From Monoraphidium neglectum (Eukaryota > Chlorophyta > Chlorophyceae > Sphaeropleales > Selenastraceae), in NCBI RefSeq assembly GCF_000611645.1, contig NW_014012665.1, forward strand, positions 1 to 18,145: 18,145 nucleotides of DNA. The letters run 5' to 3'. The notes beneath the pieces were generated by a model. That model was not told where the DNA came from. It saw only the letters and a list, made by a program, of their open reading frames with translations, and did no database searches. Each line of letters opens with the position of its first letter. The stretch's first letter is position 1. Made by a program: the position numbers and the translations under genes. This document shows, in pieces, positions 1 to 8,335 of the stretch.

Positions 1-2322
1 GCCCACCAGTGAACACCCCGGTCTTCTCCTTCTGCAGTTCCGTCCGCTCCAGGTCGCTCTTCCGCGCCGCCGCGTCGGCGTAGGCGCGCGCCTCCCCGCG
101 CTGGCCGTCCGACAGCAGGGCGTCCAGCAGCGGGTGCTCGGGGGCCACGACCATGTAGGTGGCGCCGTACAGCGTGTCGGGGCGCGTGGTGAAGACGGAC
201 AGCTTGGTGCCAGGGGCCACGGCGGCGCCCTCGCCGGCGGAGATCTGCAGGGGGCGGGCGGGGGTGCGACAGGCGAAGATTCAGGGGTGGGAGAGGTGAT
301 AGCTGCAAATGTGGGGGATTTGTGTGTTGGAGCGAGAGGGTTTAAGAGGATGCGTGAGAGCCCGAGGAGAGGGGACGTTGGAGCATGAGTATGGAAGGGG
401 GCCGCGGGGGCTGCACCAGCGTTCGCCCCTGAGCCACGTGCCCCCAGCAACTGCTGGAGCCACGGTCGGCCCCGTTTTGCATGGCGCGCTCCCAACATGA
501 CCGCAACACACACCTCAAACTCGATCTCCGCGCCCTCGCTGCGCCCGATCCAATTCCGCTGCATCTCCTTGATCGAGTCGGCCCAGTCGAGATCGTCCAG
601 GTCCTCCAGCAGCCTGTCCGCGTAGGCCGTGATCTTGAGCATCCACTGCTTCATGGGCAGGCGCACGACAGGGTGGCTGCCGCGCTCGCTCTTGCCGTCG
701 ATCACCTGGGGTCCAGGGGCAGCCGGTCAAAGGTGGCGGGGGGTGGGACTGCTGATGCTGGGCGAAGCCTTATAGGCGAATCCAACTCCGGCCTGCCTGC
801 CGGCACACCAGCTGCTGGCACCACAGGCCGGCGCCCTCCGCAGCCCACACGGCCCGTCCCCCGCCCCCCTCCGCCACCTCGTGTGCCCCCTAGCCTGCGC
901 GCGGCCGCGCCGCCCGGCTGGGCCCCGGGGTGCTCGCAGCGGGCCGCGGCTACGTGCGGGCTGCGGCGGCGGCGCCGAGGCCGCGGGGGCGACGCACCTC
1001 CTCGTTGGCCAGGACGGTGCCCAGCGCGGGGCACCAGTTCACAGGGACCTCGGCCTGGTAGGCCAGGCCCTTCTTGAACAGCTGCAGGAAGATCCACTGG
1101 GTCCACCTGGGAAGGGGGCAAGCGCGCATGGGTGCGGGGGCATGGGAGCCAGCCGGCCGCTTTTGGCTGCTTGCCGCACTCCCTGCCGCCCTCCATGCAA
1201 CAAGGAGCCTCTAAGGAGGGCCACAGGCTTCCGCCGACAATCCATCTCGGCCGTCGGGCCGCCGCCGCCGCCGCCGCTCCTGGCTCAAAAAATAGTCCAG
1301 GAGGGCAGCGGGCTGCGACCCGCTGCTGCCACTCGCCCCAGCGGGCGCCGCGCAGGCGTGGGTCAACGCGGTCAACAACCCACTTGTAGTAATCGGCGTC
1401 AGTCGTCGACACCTCGCGCTGCCAGTCGTAGCTGAAACCCAGCATCTTCAGCTGCTGCCTGAACCGTGCCACGTTGCGCGCCGTCGTCTCGGCGGGGTGT
1501 GTGCCGGTCTGGATGGCGTACTGCTCCGCCGGCAGGCCAAACGCGTCCCAGCCCATGGGATGCAGCACGTTGAAGCCGCGCATGCGCTTGTAGCGCGCCA
1601 GAATATCAGTGGCTGTGTAGCCCTCGGGGTGGCCCACGTGCAGCCCCGCACCGCTGGGGGAGGTTGCAGGAGGCAGTCGCATTCAGGGAGTGCGCGCAAA
1701 GGCGCACGGGTAGGGGGGATCGCCTGCTCAACAAGCTGCTCGCGGAAGGTTTGTGCTCAGCAAGGGCGTTTGCCCCCTCTGCTGGCAGGCATGGGCCCAA
1801 TTGCATCAGCGCATGCCTGTAGCGCAATCATGCTGGTATGACGCGACTTGCTCTTGCTCATGGGCTCGAATGCGCTGTTGCGCCACACGCGCTGTGCACA
1901 AACGGCGGCGGCGCAGTGAGCCCGCACATTGCCCACTCCATGCCAGCCGCCTATGCAAAATCGCACCTAGGATACGGGAACATATCAAGGACATAGTACT
2001 TGGGCTTGGACGTGTCCACCTCCTCTGGCGTCCTGAATGTCTGGTTCGCCTCCCAGTGCTCCTGCCATTTGCGCTCAATTTCTGGAAAAGGATATGCTGT
2101 TGATATTTTCTGCTCGCTGGTGTCCTCCACCAAGCTCGCAGCGGGCTGGGTGGTGGCATCGACCACGGACGCCTTGCCCACGGTCGCCCACCGCCTTGGC
2201 ACTCCAACGCTCCGCGCGCCAACGAGTGTGGGCCTGATAAGACGCGATACACTGCGGCCTAGCATCGCCATCGGCGTTCCCTGCACGCGTCTGGTTGGCG
2301 TCGCAAAGCGCTGCTGCAACAT
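1..2322 (-). CDS. LARS2: Organellar leucyl-tRNA synthetase, 5' part (partial, five exons)
   Basis: Class I aminoacyl-tRNA synthetase that charges tRNA-Leu, here the bacterial-type form used in mitochondria and/or plastids. Model: complement(join(1..244,514..705,998..1106,1384..1653,1967..2322)), giving 390 residues before the window ends. All introns have GT-AG ends and phases agree. Seen: a basic, Arg/Ser/Thr-rich leader of about 45 residues (targeting peptide), then [10 protein letters not shown] near 109-119, the HIGH-type ATP-binding signature HVGH at 124-127, the [13 protein letters not shown] stretch, [34 protein letters not shown], and the start of the CP1 editing domain with the threonine-rich TTRPDT at 328-333. 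KMSKS and the anticodon-binding domain must lie left of the window. The ATG at 2322 is chosen because it is followed by the leader; in-frame ATGs at 2271 and 2265 are alternatives. Family assignment is very secure; the organelle is inferred. Confidence 0.93.
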
Positions 2323-3241
2323 CGTGTCGGTCACCGGGGCGCGGCACGATGCATGCAGTGTGCCGGCGTTGTGCTTAAGGACACATGCAACTATCAAAAG
2401 TGACAGTAGCAGGGCTGCGCAGCCTGGTTGCTCGTTCTGTGCTGTTGGTGTTGTCTGCCCGTTTGACTGCCCTGTTGACCGATGCATGCTGCAACTCTGC
2501 TGCAGGACACAACATCATGCCTGAGCTTCCCATGTGGAATAGACATGCGTCAGAGAGGGGAGCTTCCCATGTACCTCTCTGGTATAGTGCTGTTGTTGGT
2601 TCCGGGCATGTGATGTACGGCTGGTTCTTTGGGGGCCTGCTGGGCCGGGTAAGAGGTCTACCCGCACATCTCCGCAAGGGATGCTTCGGTGCAGGAAGGG
2701 GGTAGAAACCCGAGAAAATTTGATGTGTGTCATGATGGGCTGTCTTCAATTGGTATCAGACAACTTCCCAGCTGCGACCCAACCTCGCCGCTCAAGTTGA
2801 CCCACTAAGCGTGGTCAAGCCATGTGTTGGACGTGGCCAAGCCATGTGTATGCACATCACATGCCACCACCTCTTCTGCCCTCGCACAGTAAGCAGGCCC
2901 ACCGTTGAGTGCCCTGGACCAGCTTGATGCATGCTGATTAAAGCCAAGGTGAAACAGTGCAGGCTCGAGCCTGGTGTCACTGATCTCACTGCTGTCACGC
3001 AGTAAGTGGTCACCAGCAACAGCTGACGACGTATCGTTTCGCAAAAAGGTGATGCAACGCGCCTGACCGTACCGCTCTCATATCTTTCTGCTAACTGCAT
3101 ACAGTAGCCCCGGAGCTGCTGCCTTTGGACCCATCTACACAGCGAGCCATTCGCTCTGGCCAGAGCGCACTACAAGCAGCCGATTGCCGTGCTACGCGTG
3201 GCATTCAACAGGGCACGGGGCCGTGAGCGGGAGGCGCAGCA
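2323..3241. other. Divergent intergenic region between LeuRS and the small membrane-protein gene
   Basis: No gene is supported here. It must hold the promoters of two divergently transcribed genes. Short repeats are visible: a 13-bp direct repeat GAGCTTCCCATGT at 2523-2535 and 2560-2572; an inverted pair CAGAGAGG/CCTCTCTG at 2551-2558 and 2574-2581; and an 18-bp direct repeat with one mismatch at 2810-2827 and 2832-2849 (22-bp period). No clear TATA box was found. The open frames in this stretch lack any recognisable protein features. Confidence 0.6.
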
Positions 3242-4177
3242 ATGCAGACGATCTCACAGCCTGGCTTGTGCCGCGCTAGGTGAGAGGCGCAGCTGTGGAG
3301 AGGCGCATTGGGCCACGCAATCCCCACGATTTGTTGTGCTGTGAACGGCGAGGCTGGCGGTTTGGCACACAGCTTGCATGCTTTGCCAGAACGCGACACG
3401 CCCAACTTGACGCCGCCGCATGCGCCCTGCGGCGCAGGGGCCTGCCCAGCCTTGCCACCAGACAGGCCTCTAGTGTTTGCCGGGTTCATGCCAACAGCAG
3501 CCGCTCCACCGGTCACACCAGTAGTAGCAGCAGCAGCATCAGCAGCAGCACTGGCCGTGTAGCCGCAAACAGCAGCAGACGCGGGCGGGCGGCTTTAGTG
3601 TGCCGTGCGGCGGACGACCGGCAGCCCAACGTGGGCAAGGGTGCAGCGGAGCTGGGCAGCCGGTTCAACCCAGTGTACCTCGCCATTGTCGGTGCGTCTC
3701 GGCAGCTGGCTGATGCATGGTAGCGGCTGCAATGGTGACCAGTGCGTGCGTGCGCTTTTGGTCCGTTCCTCTCGCACTGTTGTGCGGCTCATGGGTGGCT
3801 CCTCGTGCCACGAACAAGTCTTTCTTGCATCGAGAGCTGACCGGCACACGCCTGGGTGGTACTATCTCAGTTGGCTCCGCCCCTGACACCTTGCGATGGG
3901 CCTCACACAACGTCCCCACCCACCTGCCTGCTCGCCCCGTCGCCCAGGCGTTTACGCGGGCCTGCTGGTGCTGCGCAACCCCTACATCTACGCCGTGCTC
4001 ACCGTCCTCACGGTGCTGCCCCAGAACTCAAATGTCACCAGCCTGAACAACCTGGTGCTGCTCTTCTACGAGTCCGGCCTGTTCACCAGCTTCGCCGAGG
4101 CGGTGACGTGCGTCCGGCTGGTGACGTGGCTGTCCATGGGCTTCATGGTGCTGAGCTTCAGCCTGGTGTATGCGTGA
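3242..4177 (+). CDS. Small membrane protein, probably plastid-targeted, unknown function (three exons)
   Basis: I do not recognise this protein. Model: join(3242..3279,3438..3691,3948..4177), 173 residues. The first exon starts at the only suitable ATG (3242) and ends AG|GTGAGA. The second exon could instead start at 3462, with the same frame and eight fewer residues. The 3691/3948 junction is phase 1 and reads NPVYLAIV-G-VYAGLL. Seen: a Ser/Arg/Ala-rich, acid-poor leader of about 70 residues ending LVCRAADD, typical of a chloroplast transit peptide. Then come hydrophobic segments at about 92-106, 110-121 and 153-173, the last ending the protein. The region between them (NSNVTSLNNLVLLFYESG and on to TCVRL) looks conserved-protein-like, not random. 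Targeting and membrane location are inferred. The second and third exons are better supported than the first. Confidence 0.6.
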
Positions 4178-4210
4178 TGATGTTACGTGGCGCATGTGAG
4201 CCACCGCCGC

Positions 4211-4237
4211 CAGCAGCAGCAGCAGCAGCAGCAGCAG
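4211..4237 (+). repeat. (CAG)9 microsatellite in 3' UTR
   Basis: Nine uninterrupted CAG units start 34 bp after the stop codon of the membrane-protein gene, so they lie in its probable 3' untranslated region. Confidence 0.9.
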
Positions 4238-4341
4238 GGGCGTTGCTGGCCACGTGGCGTATTGGGGCGCGGCATGCCGCAGCTGATTGTCATTGAGCAG
4301 GGCGCCGCCTGGTCGCCACTTCTAGTTGTACTGGAAACCCA

Positions 4342-4346
4342 TGTAA
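4342..4346 (+). terminator. TGTAA polyadenylation signal
   Basis: TGTAA lies 165 bp after the stop codon of the membrane-protein gene. This pentamer is the usual poly(A) signal of green algae. Position and strand fit, but a 5-bp match alone is weak. Confidence 0.45.
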
Positions 4347-5059
4347 TGCATGCAATTGTCCATGAACAAGCCGCACCTGCACCTGCGCTGCGGATGAGCC
4401 AGTTGGGACGCTGATGCGTACGCACAATACGACCGGGTGTTTGCATGCTTTGCCGGGTGTATGATCTAACGTCATGGCATGCGCATGCCTTGGATACAGC
4501 ACGAGCGTCTGGAGCAGCCACCATGCGCACGTCGCACCTCTCAACTAGCTGGGCAGGGAGATGTGTGCTTCAGAGTTGGTTGCCACACCGGGTTTCGGCG
4601 CAACATGGCGCAGCAGCAATGTGTGGATAACCCAGTGCAGCATTGCAATCTGTTATGCATGCACACTGTTTCTGCATAAGCTACATCCGCAGTTTCTCCC
4701 TACCATCATGTGACCCCCGCATGCGCATCGAAGCACTGCGTTAGACGCGCGCCCAGATCACCCCTGAGCTCACCAAGTCGTGGATTCACGGCCTTGCCTA
4801 GCACCATGGCGTTCTCTTCAAGGTCTCAGAAGCCTTTGACGCCGCAATTGCGACCAGATCGTGCGCTCGCATGTGGTCAAACCGCAATGAGACGGCCCAG
4901 ACTCCGCCCCGCTTCAATTTAGAGCGAGCAACCAACACAATCGTTCCCTTTCAGTCCACCTGAAAGAACCCAAGCCACCTCAAGCAGTCAACCTGCAACT
5001 CCACAGATCATCGCGTGGCAACACGACGCTGGTCTCCTGCGATCGACCTCGCCACCACC
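4347..5059. other. Intergenic region upstream of the Ser/Gly-rich protein gene
   Basis: No gene is supported. The last 150 bp or so before the ATG at 5060 are relatively A/C-rich and free of ATG codons just before the start, as expected of a 5' leader. No definite TATA box was found. A short hairpin at 4948-4966 is listed separately. Confidence 0.5.
4948..4966 (+). repeat. Perfect 7-bp inverted repeat upstream of the Ser/Gly-rich gene
   Basis: CTTTCAG and CTGAAAG flank a 5-nt loop, about 94 bp before the start codon. It could be a small RNA hairpin in the 5' leader or a palindromic protein-binding site. The role is unknown. Confidence 0.5.
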
Positions 5060-6448
5060 ATGGCCTTCCACGATCTTCTCTTCAGTGGCTTTGGCCACTA
5101 CACCGCCGGCAACCCCTGCTTTGACGAGCACGCTGCCCTGTGCACCCCCATCACTCCTGCGGAGCCCAGCAGCACCGCATTGTTTGCCTCTGACAGCGAT
5201 CGCCTTGATGCTGAGGGCGCAGTGTACCCCACAGACCTGTTTGGGGCCAGCAGCAACACCGCCGCGCACGTCGCCATGGGCTCGCTGCCGCTGCCCAGGT
5301 CGTCCTCGTCCGCCGCACCCTCTCAGCAGGTGCCCTCCTGCGGCGTCGCCGACACGCCCGGCGGCCCCAGCGGCGGCGACGACTTCCAGAGCGAGGAGGA
5401 CCTGGCCTACTTCAACGAGCGCCACCGCGCGTGGCTGCTGAACGCCGGCTTCAGCGACGACGAGCTGTGCTACGATGGCCGCGGCCTGCTGCTGGGGCCG
5501 GCCGCGACTGCGTGCGGGGTCGTGGATGAGCAGGACGCCATCAGTGCGGAGGCTGGTGTGTACGACGAGGAGTTTTCTGCCGACATCGACGCCGCGTTCA
5601 AGGCAGAGTTTGCCAGCCACACGTCAGCCGCCCTCGCGCCCAGCCCGCAGCCTTTCACCTTTGCGCTGCCGCCCTGCAACAGCCTGCAGCTGCTCCTTGA
5701 GCCCAACGGATTCTTGTCTGACTTCCTGGGCTGCAGCCTTGACCTGGAGCTCTCTACATCGGCATTTGTGGTGGTGGCAGACGAGCAGGCGACCATCAGC
5801 GCCGCCCCGGGTGTCGCTCCCAGCTACACCTGCCCCTATGCACCGTCTGCTGACTTTGCCTTTGCCAGCACCTCCGCCGCGTCTGCCTGCTTCATTCGCG
5901 ATGACATCTTCGCCGCCGCTAGCCGCAGCCGTGACAGCGGCGCTGGCAGTGGCAGCGACTCCGGCATCAGCATCAGCAGCGACAGCTTCAGCACCAGCAG
6001 CAGTGACACCAGCAACAGCGGCAGCAGCAGCAGTGACACCAGCGACAGCGGCCGCAGCGGCAGGAGCAGCGACACTAGCGACAGTGGCGGCAGTAGCGGT
6101 AGGGGCAGCGGCGGCGGCAGCGGCAGCGGCAGCGGCAGCGGCAGCGGCGGGGGCGGCGGCAGCGGCGGGGGCTGCGGCAGCGGTGGCGGCAGCGGCGGTG
6201 GCAGCGGCGGCAGCGGCAGCAGCGGCGGCAGCGGCTGCAGCGGCGGCAGCGCAGCGACCGCTGGCTCGCCTTCCTGCGGTGGCATGTCTGTCGTGGCCCC
6301 CATCGCAGCGTGCAGCCAGGCCAGCTGCGGCGTGCTGGAGCCCATTGCGGCGCGGACGCGCCGCAGGCTGCGTGTGCGCACTGCAGCGGCGCAGCCCGTC
6401 TCAGCGCGGACGCGGTCTAAGGGCAGGACGGCCAGTGCTGCGGCGTGA
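5060..6448 (+). CDS. Acidic Ser/Gly-repeat protein with basic C-terminus, unknown function (single exon)
   Basis: Unrecognised 462-residue protein. The ATG at 5060 is chosen because it sits in ACCATGG, the ideal eukaryotic start context; the frame is open upstream only to non-ATG codons. Residues 1-290 are acidic and mixed in composition, with short ordered-looking pieces such as EEDLAYFNERHRAWLLNAGF and a FKAEF stretch. Residues 292-397 are a low-complexity tract: three SSDTS(N/D)SG-like repeats, then Gly/Ser units encoded by GGCAGC hexamers. The last 35 residues or so are basic, with two ARTR copies (ARTRRRLR and ARTRSKGR) that could be nuclear-localisation or nucleic-acid-binding signals. 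An acidic body with a basic tail would suit a nuclear regulator, but this is only a guess. Poly-Ala and Pro/Leu-rich frames across the repeat on other frames are by-products of the hexamer. Confidence 0.75.
   Translation: MAFHDLLFSGFGHYTAGNPCFDEHAALCTPITPAEPSSTALFASDSDRLDAEGAVYPTDLFGASSNTAAHVAMGSLPLPRSSSSAAPSQQVPSCGVADTPGGPSGGDDFQSEEDLAYFNERHRAWLLNAGFSDDELCYDGRGLLLGPAATACGVVDEQDAISAEAGVYDEEFSADIDAAFKAEFASHTSAALAPSPQPFTFALPPCNSLQLLLEPNGFLSDFLGCSLDLELSTSAFVVVADEQATISAAPGVAPSYTCPYAPSADFAFASTSAASACFIRDDIFAAASRSRDSGAGSGSDSGISISSDSFSTSSSDTSNSGSSSSDTSDSGRSGRSSDTSDSGGSSGRGSGGGSGSGSGSGSGGGGGSGGGCGSGGGSGGGSGGSGSSGGSGCSGGSAATAGSPSCGGMSVVAPIAACSQASCGVLEPIAARTRRRLRVRTAAAQPVSARTRSKGRTASAAA
6091..6252 (+). 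repeat. GGCAGC-type coding minisatellite (Gly/Ser tract)
   Basis: Imperfect tandem GGCAGC/GGCGGC units inside the preceding gene, encoding alternating Gly and Ser with a few Cys. The units are multiples of three, so length changes keep the frame. Confidence 0.85.
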
Positions 6449-6661
6449 AGGAGAGCGGCCTGACTGTTGGACAAGTGCAGCCCCCAAAAGGTGTGGGCCA
6501 GCTCATCGGTCCTGCCTGCACGCCCATTCGCACCCGTACTAATGTGGGTTAGCACAGCAGCTCAGCAGGCAAGATACAGCACAGGTCAAGATCCACCCTC
6601 CGATGCTTAGTGACTCAACCTGCAACATGTGCTGTCCCTGCCTGCTTCTGTCGCAGGCAAC

Positions 6662-6686
6662 CCACCGCAGTTCAAAGCTGCGGTGG
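6662..6686 (+). repeat. 9-bp perfect hairpin in 3' UTR
   Basis: CCACCGCAG and CTGCGGTGG flank a 7-nt A/T-rich loop, 214 bp after the stop codon of the Ser/Gly-rich gene. It would form a GC-rich stem in the mRNA tail. The role is unknown. Confidence 0.7.
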
Positions 6687-6952
6687 AGGGGTGATCAGAG
6701 TTGCCTGTTTGTGCAGCACACTGGCTTGCTTGGTCAATCTGCATGATCAACCCATCTAGCCTGCAGAAAAGTTGCCATTGAACATGCACCAAAGCAGGCG
6801 GGCAAGCCGAGGTCATGCCTCCGCGCGTCTGGCGCATGGCGTAACTGGCAGTGATAGCCCCATCCGCCTTATCCCCTCTTGCCTGGCTGGTTCCTGAATA
6901 GTGTTCCCTTGCCCTAGCACAGATACTGCAAACACAAGCACGAGCTCTATCG

Positions 6953-6964
6953 CTGTAATTACAG
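6953..6964. terminator. Palindromic TGTAATTACA: poly(A) signal readable on both strands
   Basis: CTGTAATTACAG is a perfect 12-bp palindrome with TGTAA on each strand. It is the first TGTAA after the plus-strand stop at 6448 (506 bp on) and the first on the minus strand after the INCENP stop at 7262 (about 300 bp on). One site could therefore serve both convergent genes. This is inferred from position and motif only. Confidence 0.5.
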
Positions 6965-7261
6965 ATCTAGGGTGTCCAGGCTCAAGGTGGCCGCCGCAGC
7001 GATGCACAGCATTTTCAACAACGGCGCGCAGCCCTGCGGCGCACATCCAGTGCTGCCCGACCACGTTACGGGGGCTGGGGCCAGCCTGCTGGCCTCCCTG
7101 CTGTGAGGCTGCAGTTGGCGAGACGCTCGCCTCACACATCACAGCCCGGCTGCGTGCCGCGCGGGCCAGCCACAATTGTCACAAGGAGGCCGGCCGCCCT
7201 GGCCATTTGATACTCTTCACTCTGACAGACCATCGCGCGCCTCGGCACTGGTGCCCCGGGC

Positions 7262-8287
7262 CTATACGTAGCCCATCGCCTTCTTGTAAGCGATCTCTTC
7301 GCTCCACGTGACCTTGTCGCGGCTCCAGTCCCCGCTGCTGGTGCGCTGGTGCAGCTGGCGCTTGCGCGGCCGCGACGGTTGCGAGTTGGGCAGCAGCTCT
7401 GCGGGTGCATCGGGAGGCAGGGCATGATTCACCTGAGAACATAGGCATGTTCACATACACAGGCAAGGCCGCGGCAAGCTTCCCCGCCTCGCATCAGTTC
7501 CTGTGCCCAGCCGAGCCATGGATGATGGCTTTCCCAGTCGCTGCTGCTGCGGCCGCCGCTGTTATCATGCCGCACGCGCGGCTGACCCGTGTGATGCTGC
7601 TGCTGCGCTTGCATCTTTCCGTTTGAGCACAACCAGAATGTGCCCCTCCCCCTGGCCCCTCCCCCCGAACCACAAGCCGCCCATCGAGGACCCCAGCGGC
7701 GCCGCCCTCCACGCCCTTGCTGCCGTCCAAGCAAGCACCCTCACCGACGCCCTTGAATATGTCGTCCAGGGGGCAGCTGGTCTGCTTAGCGCCAAACAGC
7801 TTGTCCGGGTCCACGTGCTGCTGGCGCCGCAGGCAGTCGCCCAGGTTGTGGCTGCGCGCCCAGTCAGGGATGGGCTTGCCGGAGCGGTCGGGGGTCGCCT
7901 CCTCGTCGTCCCTAGGTTGAGGGATTGTGGATAGTTAATGGAAGGGGTGGGGGTGTCGTGGTGCCCTGGCAGAGTGCGGGGTCGTCGGATCCAACAGGGC
8001 CTAGCAACAGGAGTTCATCATTGGATAAGGCCGGGGGCTCAACATCGGCAGTGCGGTGGGAGTGCTGGGCGGGGCAATAGCTTGCATAACTGCAAAGGTG
8101 AGTTTGACGGGTGGAGCACCGCGCCCCGGCTGGCCCACACCTGTATGGCGAGATCTCATAGTTGTGCGGGTTTGGCAGGGCCATCTTTGGCGTCCGCTTG
8201 GAGCCCATGTTGACGTAGGGTGAGCTCTTGAGCATCTCGATGTTGTGGCGCTCCTGGTACGTTTGAGAGAGAGAGAGAGAGAGAGAG

Positions 8288-8335
<48 letters not shown>

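Larger units (their letters stand above)
6449..7261. other. Convergent intergenic region between the Ser/Gly-rich gene and INCENP
   Basis: No gene is supported. Both flanking genes end here, so it holds two 3' UTRs facing each other. It contains a hairpin (6662-6686) and a palindromic poly(A) signal (6953-6964), both listed separately. Confidence 0.6.

Noticed and set aside
702..1682. A continuous minus-strand frame through LeuRS introns
   Set aside because: It contains the HVGH exon but then reads into intron sequence. Splicing restores the conserved YYKWTQWIF order with correct GT-AG ends.
5475..6555. Long poly-Ala frame (plus) and Pro/Leu-rich frame (minus) over the Ser/Gly-rich gene
   Set aside because: Both are produced by reading the GGCAGC hexamer repeat in other frames. 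The chosen frame has a perfect start context and a varied first 290 residues.
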